Shown here in pieces: positions 1 to 9,812 of a stretch of DNA of 64,000 bases (positions within the stretch are counted from its first letter, which is position 1; the number at the start of each line of letters is the position of its first letter). This DNA comes from Ectobius pallidus (Eukaryota > Arthropoda > Insecta > Blattodea > Ectobiidae): contig CAXKWD010000005.1 of NCBI GenBank assembly GCA_964059195.1, positions 143,989,686-144,053,685 on the forward strand, in the 5' to 3' direction. A program made the translations under genes and the position numbers. The notes under the pieces are model-generated. The model saw nothing but the letters and a program-made list of their open reading frames with translations, was not told where the DNA came from and searched no databases.

Positions 1-2711
1 AAGGTTTCTGGGAAGTACGTTCTACTTCTGGCGATCCTCTCACTGATTAGTTTAGCGACGTGTTCTCGCAGTGTGGGTCTCTTCTCAAACAGTCTGAAGC
101 TGTGTCTAGTCAATGCTACACTCTTCTCAGAGTGCGCTTCTACAGGAACTGGAAGGTTCGTTGTTGGTTTCATTAGTTTCTCATATCTGTTTCCTACTTC
201 CTTTACTTCTGGTTTCTCTTCTTCCGGCTGATCGGCGGTTGCAGGATTGTTTTGCGCATGCGTACTATGCGTGTTGAGTGTCGTATCCGTGAGGTCAAAG
301 ACGTTATTTGTGCCTTTCATGTCACTTTGCTTATTTTTCTGATACATTGCAAGCAATGTGTGGGACGCTTGTATTTGCTCCTTGTAGGCTGTTTTCTGTT
401 CCTCCACTTTTTTCACATGCTGTAACTGATGAAAACTTGGGCGACGAAGCACCTTAGAGTCGTCGTATTTCATGAGGGTAGGCGGTGGATAACTTAGAGG
501 CTGGGCGCCCATATTGGGTTGAGGCTTGAAGAATTGGAGTCTCGTGAGGATTCCGTCGAGTATGGGTTCTTGGGGACTGTACGCTCTGCTAACTTTATCA
601 CCATCCATTTTCACAGGGTCACTATGATGTGGATCGTACTTCTTCATGACGTCTTGGGACTCGAAAACCTCAGTTGCAGTCTTTTGTTCCTCAGGCTTCT
701 TGGATTCCTCCAGTGTCTCATTCGAATGCCTGGGTTCTGATTTGGATAAGCGTTTGGAGGAAGTGTACAAGATGCGAATTTTGTCACTATCAGTTTTCAC
801 TGAGTTATCATGATTTGGACTGTACTTTGCCATTGCATCTTGGGAGTTTGAAACCTGAATAAATCTCTTTTGTTCCCTTGGTTTTGTGGATTGGTCCAAT
901 GTCTCGTTGGAAGGCCAGGGTTCTGATTCGGATAAGCTTTTGGATAGACTGTACATGCCACGAATTTTGTCATCATCCCTTTTCACAAGATTATTGTGAT
1001 ATGGATTGTACTTCCCTGCGGCGTCTTGGGACTTGAAAACCTCAATTTCACTCTTTTGTTCTCTTGGATTTGTGGATTGGTCCAGTGTCTCGTAGGAAGG
1101 CCAGGGTTCTGTTCTGGATGAGCGTTTGGAGAGACGAATTTTGTTATCATCCCTTTTCACTAGATTATTGTGGTATGGATTGTACTTTTCTGCGGCGTCT
1201 TGGGACTTGAAAACCTCAATTTCACTCTTTTGTTCCCCAGGTTTCGTGGATTGGTTCAATGTCTCGTAGGAAGGCCAAGGTTCTGATTCGGATAAGCTTT
1301 TGGATAGACTGTACATGCCACGAATTTTGTCATCATCCCTTTTCACAAGATTATTGTGATATGGATTGTACTTCCCTGCGGCGTCTTGGGACTTGAAAAC
1401 CTCAATTTCACTCTTTTGTTCTCTTGGATTTGTGGATTGGTCCAGTGTCTCGTAGGAAGGCCAGGGTTCTGTTCTGGATGAGCGTTTGGAAAGATGAATT
1501 TTATTATCATCCCTTTTCACTAGATTATTGTGGTATGGATTGTACTTTTCTGCGGCGTCTTGGGACTTGAAAACCTCAATTTCACTCTTTTGTTCCCCAG
1601 GTTTCGTGGATTGGTTCAATGTCTCGTAGGAAGGCAAAGGTTCTGATTCGGATAAGCTTTTGGATAGACTGTACATGCCACGAATTTTGTCATCATCCCT
1701 TTTCACAAGATTATTGTGATATGGATTGTACTTCCCTGCGGCGTCTTGGGACTTGAAAACCTCAATTTCACTCTTTTGTTCTCTTGGATTTGTGGATTGG
1801 TCCAGTGTCTCGTAGGAAGGCCAGGGTTCTGTTCTGGATGAGCGTTTGGAGAGATGAATTTTATTATCATCCCTTTTCACTAGATTATTGTGGTATGGAT
1901 TGTACTTTTCTGCGGCGTCTTGGGACTTGAAAACCTCAATTTCACTCTTTTGTTCCCCAGGTTTCGTGGATTGGTTCAATGTCTCGTAGGAAGGCCAAGG
2001 TTCTGATTCGGATAAGCTTTTGGATAGACTGTACATGCCACGAATTTTGTCATCATCACTTTTCACTAGATTATTGTGGTATGGATTGTACTTTTCTGCG
2101 GCGTCTTGGGACTTGAAAACCTCAATTTCACTATTTTGTTCCCCAGGTTTCGTGGATTGGTTCAATGTCTCGTAGGAAGGCCAGGGTTCTGATTTGGATA
2201 TGGGTTTGGATAGACTGTACATGCCACGAATTTTGTCGTCATCCCTTTTCACTGGGTTATCGGTGTATGGTTTGTACTTTGCCATGAAGACTTGGGACTT
2301 TAAAGCCTCAAATGCTCTCTTTTGTTCCTTCAGCTTTTTGGATTGCGCCATTGTCTCGTAGGAAGGCCAGAGTTCAGATGTGGATGAGTGTTTGGAGAAA
2401 CTGAATACCTCTGGTTTGTATGCGTGATTCTTTTTAATTTCTGGGTAAATCATAGACGGAATTGCTAGGAAGTCTAGGGTTGATTCTAAAGTCTTCACTT
2501 GAACTGGAGGCGGGAATTTGGGTTCATTTCTGCTAGCCATTTGTTTGTTTCCTCTAATCAAAGTTTTACGAAGACCCTGTGGTTTAATCTCTACGTTCTC
2601 CTTCACTGTGGCTGCTGAGTCTTGTGGCTCCCCCGCGTAGGTAGCAGTCGCTTCAGGTGGGGATCTGAATCTCTCAACAGCTCCTGTCGGCATCTTGTAA
2701 GCCATGTACAC
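1..2711 (-). CDS. Large repeat-containing protein, second exon, running off the left edge
   Basis: Read on the minus strand from 2711, every codon is open to base 1 (about 903 codons), so the exon has no stop inside the window. It begins right after an acceptor (cccaaag at 2718-2712) in phase 0, which joins in frame to the exon ending at 8466. The first residues read VYMAYKMPTGAVERF. The region is hydrophilic and rich in Lys, Ser, Glu, Pro and Tyr, with no membrane segment or signal peptide. Residues from about 2395 down to 541 form ten tandem units containing WPSYETL and KYNPYHN. The part below 540 is non-repetitive and charged (EEQKTAYKEQ), possibly helical. Plus-strand ORFs here are shadows. 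I do not recognise the family; a structural or cytoskeleton-associated protein is only a guess. The open frame and repeat periodicity make the coding call strong. Confidence 0.85.
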   Translation of the reverse strand, partial: MYMAYKMPTGAVERFRSPPEATATYAGEPQDSAATVKENVEIKPQGLRKTLIRGNKQMASRNEPKFPPPVQVKTLESTLDFLAIPSMIYPEIKKNHAYKPEVFSFSKHSSTSELWPSYETMAQSKKLKEQKRAFEALKSQVFMAKYKPYTDNPVKRDDDKIRGMYSLSKPISKSEPWPSYETLNQSTKPGEQNSEIEVFKSQDAAEKYNPYHNNLVKSDDDKIRGMYSLSKSLSESEPWPSYETLNQSTKPGEQKSEIEVFKSQDAAEKYNPYHNNLVKRDDNKIHLSKRSSRTEPWPSYETLDQSTNPREQKSEIEVFKSQDAAGKYNPYHNNLVKRDDDKIRGMYSLSKSLSESEPLPSYETLNQSTKPGEQKSEIEVFKSQDAAEKYNPYHNNLVKRDDNKIHLSKRSSRTEPWPSYETLDQSTNPREQKSEIEVFKSQDAAGKYNPYHNNLVKRDDDKIRGMYSLSKSLSESEPWPSYETLNQSTKPGEQKSEIEVFKSQDAAEKYNPYHNNLVKRDDNKIRLSKRSSRTEPWPSYETLDQSTNPREQKSEIEVFKSQDAAGKYNPYHNNLVKRDDDKIRGMYSLSKSLSESEPWPSNETLDQSTKPREQKRFIQVSNSQDAMAKYSPNHDNSVKTDSDKIRILYTSSKRLSKSEPRHSNETLEESKKPEEQKTATEVFESQDVMKKYDPHHSDPVKMDGDKVSRAYSPQEPILDGILTRLQFFKPQPNMGAQPLSYPPPTLMKYDDSKVLRRPSFHQLQHVKKVEEQKTAYKEQIQASHTLLAMYQKNKQSDMKGTNNVFDLTDTTLNTHSTHAQNNPATADQPEEEKPEVKEVGNRYEKLMKPTTNLPVPVEAHSEKSVALTRHSFRLFEKRPTLREHVAKLISERIARSRTYFPET
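541..2395 (-). repeat. Ten-copy tandem repeat coding for 62/58-residue units
   Basis: The complement of ET(L/M) plus flanking codons (gtctcgtaggaagg and variants) recurs at 715, 901, 1087, 1261, 1447, 1621, 1807, 1981, 2167 and 2353. Spacings are 186 or 174 bp, all multiples of three. The short unit lacks four residues around RGMY. The outermost copies (first and last) have diverged most. Period and frame are preserved, which indicates selection on a repeated protein domain. Confidence 0.92.
901..1980 (-). repeat. 360-bp higher-order repeat, three copies
   Basis: The 186-bp and 174-bp units alternate here. The resulting 360-bp dimers (901-1260, 1261-1620, 1621-1980) are almost identical. For example, 1321-1380 matches 1681-1740, and 1381-1440 matches 1741-1800, with only scattered changes elsewhere. 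This is far closer than neighbouring single units are to each other, so the dimers spread recently by unequal exchange or conversion. Confidence 0.9.
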
Positions 2712-2790
2712 CTTTGGGATGAATTAAAAAGATAAAGGACCCTTCATTATATTGAGTGCTAACTAAAAATCACCGCCGTCTCGAGAATTA

Positions 2791-3040
2791 CACTGCCTGT
2801 CCATGCTTAATTTTAACATGGAGATCAGAGTATTGTTAAATTGCCTAATATCTCCAGTAGAGGCGACACAGTTCACACCCAGATAGCATGAAATTCCAGC
2901 ATATTTCAGTTTCCGAGTTTATACTTCAGAGGGCAACACAGCATACGGTAATGTTAAAGGGTATTGCAGCTGGGTGTGAATGGTACTGCCATCTGTAATG
3001 TCGCCGCGTACGCAAAATTAGCCGTATAGGACAGGCAGTG
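2791..3040. mobile_element. Short MITE with 12-bp inverted ends
   Basis: CACTGCCTGTCC at 2791-2802 is matched by its exact complement GGACAGGCAGTG at 3029-3040. The 250-bp interior is non-coding. I see no convincing target duplication, so the superfamily is open. It lies about 80 bp from the acceptor of the repeat-protein exon. Confidence 0.55.
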
Positions 3041-3213
3041 CATACACGAGTAATACAGTCTAAAAGGCAGTGCTAAAAATATACGACGGTGGATCGAAAA
3101 GTAACTCAATTTTTTTTACAAAATTTAATAGGTACAATTACAAACAATTGCACACATGAAGGGACATCTCTTGTCTATTTTTCTATATAGTCGCCACGTT
3201 TCTCAACACATTT

Positions 3214-3289
3214 CTCCTATCGTGATACCAGTTTCAAAATACCCTGTTCATCTCCTATCGTGATACCAGTTTCAAAATACCCTGTTCAT
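3214..3289. repeat. Perfect 38-bp tandem duplication inside the mariner arm
   Basis: The segment starting ctcctatcgtgataccag at 3214-3251 is repeated base for base at 3252-3289. The right arm of the fold-back carries it only once, so the duplication arose after the inverted structure formed. Confidence 0.85.
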
Positions 3290-3837
3290 AGAAGTCCGTT
3301 CGGTTGCCGTATGCCTATCTGCGGACTGCTGTTTTCACTTCTGCATCTGACGCAAAGCGTTGGTCCCATGAAGAAATTTCTGGCCGGTAAACGCTTTGCG
3401 TCAGACGCAGAAGTGAAAACAGCATTCCGCAGATGGCTATACGCCAACCGAACGAACTTCTATGAACATGATATTTTTAAACTAGTATCACGATGGGAGA
3501 AATGTGTTAAGAAACTTGGCGACTATATAGAAAAGTAGACAAAAGATGTCCCTTCACGTGTGGCTTTATTTGTAATTGTAACTATTATGCCCGAGTGCAC
3601 CATTCTCCGGTTTTCTCAGCCGTTTCGTTACCGCGGTAAATGTAATACCGGGGTATTTTCAAAATCTCTGTGCACCATTGCTAAAATATCGCGGTTTGCT
3701 AATGCTTGGAAATATCGCGGTTACTCTGCTATGAATTTCTCCCATGGAGAAATTTTGTGTTGGTTTGTGTTGGTTTCTTCTATGGCCGCTAGGTTCGCTC
3801 TCTCTCTCTGCACGTCTGCCAGTCACGGTGGCTCGTC

Positions 3838-4690
3838 TATAGGCCAAATTTCATTTATTTTTGCCTTATTGTTCAATAATAAATGTTCGTAAGGATAAAA
3901 TGGAATATTATATTGGGTATATATGTCTGACTTTGAATTCAAACAACATAGATACTGTAACGATCGTGAAAATCAGTTGATTACGCCTACTGGATGGACC
4001 TGGTTTGGATGAGGTCATTTCAATCGATGTTACATACAACATTTGCAAATATATGTACCATCGTTCATTCTTCAAATAGATCCCACCTGTCTGTACATTT
4101 CAATAAAATAACATTTATGTTTTAAAGAATAATTCTCACACCTGTGCAAACTAAGGCAACGCAACACCATGAAATCTCTGTTCTGAGTTCGACATAGCCT
4201 CACTTTTATTCCCGTTCGACTAGTGGAAATATTAGGTGCAAAATCATCTACATAGCCATGAAAGGGCTGTTATAATTATGTTCGTGTGTGTGTGCAAGTA
4301 TGATAAATTGATTACATACACTATATACCGGTACATAGGCTATATCGTGATGCATGTAGCCATTCATTGCAAAGTTGGCCTAGGCCCACAGGTTTTCCAT
4401 ATTTCATTTATTTCTTGCCTTATTGTTCAGTAATAAATGTTCATAAGGATAAAATGGATTATTATATTGCGTATATATGTCGTCTGAATTCAAAGTTTGA
4501 ATTAAAACACCATAAATACTGTACTAATCGTACTAATCGTGGTTACGCCCACTAGCCTACTCGATGGACCTGGTTTAGTTGATGTAAGAAAGGAAGGTAA
4601 TTTCAATCGATGTTACAGCACAGTATTTGCAAAGATATGCACCATCGTTCATTCTTCAAATAGATCCCACCTGTCTCTCATTATTCTTTA
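3838..4690. repeat. Degenerate internal duplication, period about 540 bp
   Basis: The stretch from ataggccaaatttcattta through aatagatcccacctgtct (about 3840-4095) recurs diverged at about 4378-4675. Shared blocks include aataaatgttc, aaggataaaatgg, gatggacctggttt and atcgatgttaca. It belongs to the interior of the enclosing element. Confidence 0.7.
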
Positions 4691-4732
4691 TATTCAATTA
4701 GCTTTTGGCCTAGATATCGTAAATATGATACA

Positions 4733-6288
4733 CTAGCATGTGCCCGCGGCTTCGCCCGCGATAATTATTTCAAAAATTAAAAATTAAGAGCATAATAGTT
4801 AAATCATTATATTTATTAACACCTAAATCACGTGGACTACATACCACGATTAGATAGCGTCGCCTGGTAAAAGCGACCTCAGATTCGAGTTCCTTGGCCA
4901 GAAAACCCCTGTACAGTGAGTTTCGTCCAAATCGAACAATGTTTGACCATATTTAGGCCTATATTGATTATCCTTCTTCCGTGTAGGTTGAAAATTTCAT
5001 ATGTCTTCGGGCCTTGATATTCTAAACAAATGAATCGTCCAGGATGGACTTACAAAATCAAGCGATCGCCCGCGATAATTATTTCAAGAATTAAAAATTA
5101 AGAGCATAATAGTTAAATCATTATTTTATTAACACCTAAATCACGTGAATTACATACCACGATTAGATATCGTTGCCTGGTAAAAGCTATCTCAGATTCG
5201 AGTTCCTTGGCCCAGAAAATCCCTGTATAGTGAGTTTCGTCCAAATCGAACGATGTTTAACCATATTTAGGTCTATGTTGATTATCCCTCTTCCGTGTAG
5301 GTTGAAAATTTCATATGTCTACGGGCCTTGAATTCTAAACAAATGAATCGACCAGCGTGGGCTTACAACATTCAAGCGATCGCGATGCTTTTATTTCCAC
5401 GGTATGACAAAAATAGCCAAAGCCAACTGCAATTGATTTGACATTGAAATGTATTACTGAAATCTGATGCTTCGACAGCGCTAAAATCACGTTTTCTGCC
5501 AGTTTTTCACTCATAACTCGCGAACGAAAGCTAAAATTAAAAATTCGGCTTCGAGGTGCATTCGCCCACCTTTCAGTCCATCTATCTTTAAATTTTCAGA
5601 TCTTTGCGTTCAGTAGATTTCGATGGGCATCGTGGACAGACAGACAAACAGCATGTGCCCGCATGTGCCCGCGGCTTCCCCCGCGATAATTATTTCAAAT
5701 TATAATTATTAACACCTAAATCACGTGGAGTGCATTCCACGATTAGGTAGCGTCCCCTGGTAAAAGCGACCTCAGATTCGAGTTCCTTGGCCCAGAAAAC
5801 CCCTGTATAGTGAGTTTCGTTCAAATCGAACTATGTTTGACCATATTTAGGGTTGATTATCCTTCTTCCGTGTAGGTTGAAAATGTCATATGTCTATGGG
5901 CCTTGACACTCTAAACAAATTAATCGTCTAGGATGGACTAACAAAATCAAGCGATCGCGTTGCTTTTATTTTCAAGGTAGGCTATGAGGTATGTTGACAA
6001 AAATAGCCAAAGCCATCTGTAAGTGATTTGATATTGAAATTTATTACTGAAACTGATGCTTCTAAAACGCAAAAAAATGCACGTTTTCTGCCAGTTTTTC
6101 ACTCATAACTCACGAACGGAGGCGAAAATTAAAATTCCGGCTTCGAGGTGCACATTCCGACCCTTTAGTCCACCTACTTATAAAATTTCAGATCTCTGTG
6201 TTGAGTAGATTTCGCTGGGCATCGCGGACAGACAGACAGACGGAAGACAGACAGACGGAGGACAGACACTTCCTTTTATTAATATAGA
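4733..6288 (-). mobile_element. Helitron DNA, three incomplete copies in tandem
   Basis: On the minus strand the 3' end shows the Helitron hallmark: a GC-rich hairpin (CGCGGGCGAAGCCGCGGGC) followed by CATGCTAG, with T next to it (complement at 4732-4758). The 5' end on that strand reads TCTATATTAATAAAAGG (6288 leftwards). The flanks A 4732 and T 6289 fit insertion between A and T. Inside, the same body restarts at about 5067 and 5655. There is no Rep/helicase coding sequence, so it is non-autonomous. Confidence 0.7.
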
Positions 6289-6611
6289 TTACGCCGATCT
6301 CCATCTTGGAAAGAAAACAGCGGTTTTCTCACTTTACAGCTCCTTCACGGCCGGTTTGCATCTTACCGCGGTAAAAGTCGAAACCGAGCACGATGCAACG
6401 AAAATATGACTTTACCAGGGTAAACTAAGCAACTTTACCGCGGTATTCTGAATACAGAGATTGGTGCACTCGGCCATTAAACTTTTTGTAAAAGAAATTA
6501 TTATGCTTTACTTTTCGATACACCGTCGTATATTATATAGCATACTAACTATAAATTATGAAACTATAGAGACTTAAAGCAATAATTGCTAATGCAAGTA
6601 TTTTTTTAATA

Positions 6612-6935
6612 GTTCATCCATGGCTGAGCAGTTAGACTGCTCGCCTTCCACTGCTGGGACCCGGGATCAAATCTCTGTGGTTGCATGTTGAATTTGGGAT
6701 GTACAAAATGGGATCAGGGCAGCCGGGTGCCCCGGTTTCCCGTGACGTATACCTTATAGTCCCGCCGTTGGCACCACAATATCAACTAGACCTGAATAAT
6801 GTTTTTAAATCTCGTGGCCGGCCTATTTGACATGATTTTTTTTGTTTCCCCAGTCGTAAAGGCAAATGCCGAATTGGATATTTACATTTTATCATGAATC
6901 ATCCTCACCATTTCATCCTGTATCATATCCATTTA
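6612..6935 (+). mobile_element. tRNA-derived SINE
   Basis: Box-A-like (tggctgagcagttagactg) and box-B-like (gggatcaaatc) elements are spaced as in a tRNA head at 6618-6675. A non-tRNA body follows, including gccgggtgccccggtttccc. The cloverleaf pairing is decayed and a body follows, so this is a SINE and not a tRNA gene. Confidence 0.55.
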
Positions 6936-7059
6936 AATTAATATCAGTTGAATTTACTCCATAAAAATACTCCAGTAATAGAAACAATTGATAATCAATT
7001 GTTCCATGGCCTGCCCTACTGTATAGACACATATCCCGAACCCCTGGCATGGCCTCGCA

Positions 7060-7500
7060 GCTAAAAGGAGTATAAATTATTTATTTTGCCTGGCAGAGTT
7101 AAGGCCATAAGACCTTCTCTTCCACTCAAGCAGGTTAAAAATACAATGTAGTTTTACATTAATAACAAAGTAATGGATAAGATACTAATGACTAATACTA
7201 AAACTAAGGTTAAGGCTAATCATAATAATTAAGTAAGTAAAAAGTATATGTTTCATAAAAAGCGTAAGTTTCATCGAAGAAAAAATAATATTACAAGCAA
7301 AACAAGGAAAATGTCAAATTAAGTTATAATGGAACTTTTAAGTTTGTGAAATAAAGTTATAGGCCTGGGTAGTTATTTAAGTTATAAGAAGATGAAGTAA
7401 TGCTATGTACAATGAGAGATGGAGTGACTACAAAGAGCTAGTTCTGTTCACTGGACAATAATTGTTTAATAAGCCCAGTTTTGAAAGAATGTACTCTCCG
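7060..7500 (-). mobile_element. LINE 3' tail, minus orientation
   Basis: The complement of 7078-7140 reads as a non-LTR 3' end: gtggaagagaaggtcttatg, then ccttaactctgccaggc, then AAATAAATAA. The same module occurs in plus orientation near 13000 and 23500. No reverse transcriptase frame is visible. The upstream limit is uncertain. Confidence 0.5.
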
Positions 7501-7703
7501 ACTACCCCCTGATATCTTGTGAGAAGGAATTCCAAGAACGGGCTGTGGCTATAGTGAATGAGTGAGAGTACAGCTGAAATAAAAAAGTGTTTTTAATAGT
7601 GCCCATAATGGCCATTAAGACACTCGTATGAAAATTTTGGAAAACGAGCATAGCCACATACTCCTGTTTTGATAAATGTCTTTATGGGCTTGTGTACTAT
7701 TAT

Positions 7704-8420
7704 TAGACCTGGGATTTTAAGGCAAATGCCTATTTTGTTCCTTATGAAATAGCATGAAGTTCTGTAAATTTGTTGACATTTCATGATATATCACTTACAT
7801 TTATAGAGTTTTATAGTGCCCTAAAATGCCTATTTGGACCTTTGGAGCCTATGTTTGCTCTTTTAGTGCCTAAAATGCCTATTTTGTAAATTTAAAATAA
7901 AATCAAACTTCTGTAACTTTTACAATCATTTAATGGACATCCCTGAATAAAGAGCAGAACAGCAGAGGGTGGGTTTTTCACAGAAACTTGATTTTCCCAA
8001 ACACTTGTCGCAAAAGGAATGCTGACTGACGGGGAGGATTCGCTCAAAACAACAAATAGCAGGTATATATATACAGTAAGAAGGGACAAACCGTGTGAAT
8101 TTTTCATGTAATACAAAACTGTTTTTGATAAAAGTATTTTTAATTCTGTCTTTTTTTTTTCAATAATCAGCATGCTCCATTGCTTGCATCGCAATACTAC
8201 AATTATTTCTGTTCAGAATAGGTATACCACGCTTTTTACAGTAAAAAAATATCACGTTACAGTTTAAGAGCATATTGTAGTATTTTAAAGTCTATTTTCT
8301 GTCTATTTACTCATTTTTAAAGCTTATTTTAAGTGCCTATTTTCTCTTTTAAAAGTCTATTTAAGTTACTTGTGTTAAAAGCCTAAAACTAATTTTTTAC
8401 AGCCTAAAATCCCAGGTCTA
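7704..8420. mobile_element. hAT MITE with intact 8-bp target duplication
   Basis: Inverted ends TAGACCTGGGATTTTAAGGC (7704) and its near-perfect complement ending at 8420 are flanked by ACTATTAT on both sides (7696-7703 and 8421-8428). An 8-bp duplication with (T/C)A-G-type ends is diagnostic of hAT. The interior is non-coding and contains several copies of the short motif GCCTATTTT, likely subterminal binding repeats. It sits 45 bp inside the intron from the donor at 8465. Confidence 0.88.
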
Positions 8421-8465
8421 ACTATTATGGTATAAGGCGGATTCCATGTTATACTATTTAATTAC

Positions 8466-9068
8466 CTTAGGGATGGACTCAGGCATATATTCGGGAATCT
8501 TGCCGGACTTTTGAAACCTGAGGGCATGGGCAGGAAGTGGCTTGTTGGGAATATGGGACAGCTGCCTCTTTTCTGATACAGGACTCTTCTGCCGGGGTAT
8601 GTCCATCACAGACCTGGTGTGTGTTGGCCGTAGCTTCACGATTCTAAGACTGGCCGGTGAGGCGGACTTGGACTTGGTGAGGTGTCTAGATACAGGGTGA
8701 TCCTTCATAATCCTCCTTTCTGTCTTCGGCACTAAGGTGAGGTGGGGTGGTTCAGGTGATGCCGATGCTGAATCTTTACTGTGGTCGGAGTCGCTCGGTT
8801 TGAAAATATAAATTGACCTAATTTTCTTTCTAAATTTAGATATCCAGGAGTCCTTGGTATTTTTTGTAAAACCACAAGACGTGGATTCGAAGTGGGCCGA
8901 TCCATTATTTTGTTTGGTAAATACTTGACTGAAAATTTTGAAGGATTCTCGAAAGGCCGCTATGTTAGATGTTGCGCGGCAACGACGATAATCAACCATT
9001 TTCGCGCATAAGACAATGACTACCGAATCGCCGAAGACTGGCGAACTAATATTGTTGTCCTTTTTCAT
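8466..9068 (-). CDS. Upstream exon of the repeat-containing protein gene
   Basis: An open frame runs from ATG at 9068 to AAG at 8466. It then reads into a strong donor (AAG|GTAATT), with a stop only four codons into the intron. Joined to the exon at 2711 it stays in phase. The start may be Met1 or Met24 (8999-8997); the second has the better context (A at -3, G at +4) and begins MVDYRRCRATS. The product is basic and rich in Ser, Pro and Lys, with clusters such as RHLTKSKSASPASLR and HTRSVMDIPRQKSP that resemble disordered phosphorylated regions. No domain was recognised. Whether a further 5' exon exists cannot be told. Confidence 0.7.
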
Positions 9069-9223
9069 TTATAATTTCCACCTATGCTCAGTGTTTAAAA
9101 AGAGTAGACACTTAACCTACTTTATTAAACATAACTTATCTTATTATGGTTAACATATATAAGTAGCATACGCTACTAGTCTAAAAATATAAAACCTTGT
9201 ACAAACAATGAATTAGTGATAAA

Positions 9224-9812
9224 TAGGGTTCGGATGTTTATGACCTAAAAGAGCGGAAAATATGACAGCAAATATGGCCTTCAAATTACTAAATATGACC
9301 AAAAATCCTAAATATGACCTAATAAAATAACATATTTTCAAAAAATAAATGTTCCCGTTTAAAACTTTAAAAGACCTAAATTCTTACCTCACATTAATTC
9401 AATCAGATCATCACTTTTTAACAATTTTACAGGTGATTTACAGTTTTACTTCTAATGAACTTCTATTTTTAAAGAATTTTCTCTTCTTTGCTGGCTTCAT
9501 CAATTCCAAATACTCGTAATATTTTGTAGATCTTGCGTGTTTCAATAAAATATGAACAATTGCATTAATTTAAAAATCTAACTTGCCTATTATTTTGGCA
9601 TAAACATTAAATAATTGAAATAAATTTCAAATTTAAATCGTCCATGTAGTACATACACTACACAATTGTGCTCCTTTACCGAAATTATAACTGAAATATG
9701 ACATTAAATTACAAATGTGGTTAAAATATGACCAACACCACAAAATGACCAGAAGTCAGAATAAAAATATGACATTTCATAAACATCCTAATCCTTAAAC
9801 ATCCTAATCCTT
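9224..9812. mobile_element. hAT-like non-autonomous element with AATATGACC repeats
   Basis: The left end TAGGGTTCGGATGTTTATGA (9224) is matched inverted by tcataaacatcctaatcctt near 9778-9796, and the terminal motif is repeated to 9812. Short motifs AATATGACC/ATATGACA recur many times near both ends. No clean target duplication was found, so the exact right boundary is unsettled. Confidence 0.6.

Larger units (their letters stand above)
3592..6472. mobile_element. Unclassified DNA element with TTACCGCGGTAA subterminal motifs
   Basis: Inverted ends CGAGTGCACCA (3592) and TGGTGCACTCG (to 6472) are flanked by GCC on both sides (3589-3591 and 6473-6475), consistent with a 3-bp target duplication. 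The palindrome TTACCGCGGTAA occurs near the left end (3628-3639) and near the right end (6363-6374), with a shorter form at about 6434. Such inward repeats are typical of transposase-binding sites. There is no coding region. The element sits inside the mariner copy and is itself invaded by Helitron DNA. Confidence 0.6.
3084..6528. mobile_element. Fold-back mariner element, split by a later insertion
   Basis: The ends read CGACGGTGGATCGAAAAGTAA (from 3084) and, inverted, CGACGGTGTATCGAAAAGTAA (ending at 6528). Both are flanked by TA (3082-3083, 6529-6530), the mariner target. The body is itself palindromic: sequence at about 3140-3360 returns inverted at about 3390-3590. The right arm encodes the end of a mariner transposase, including FLAGKRFASDAEV, RWLYANRTNFYEH and RWEKCVKKLGDYIEK, followed by a stop at 3536-3538. 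Only this C-terminal part survives and the catalytic domain is absent, so it is non-autonomous. A 2.9-kb element interrupts it at 3592-6472. Confidence 0.8.
2712..8465 (-). other. Intron of the minus-strand repeat-protein gene
   Basis: The donor is AAG|GTAATT at 8466/8465 and the acceptor is CCAAAG|GTG at 2712/2711. Both flanking exons are in phase 0. Nearly all of this 5.75-kb intron is mobile DNA: a short MITE near the acceptor, a nested mariner/Helitron complex, a SINE, a LINE tail and a hAT MITE near the donor. Confidence 0.7.

Noticed and set aside
519..862. Plus-strand ORFs of 73 and 62 codons
   Set aside because: They are antisense shadows of the minus-strand repeat exon, which is open across the whole region.
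3560..3892. 110-codon plus-strand ORF and its 62-codon antisense partner
   Set aside because: Both lie in the terminal region of a non-coding transposable element and show no domain.
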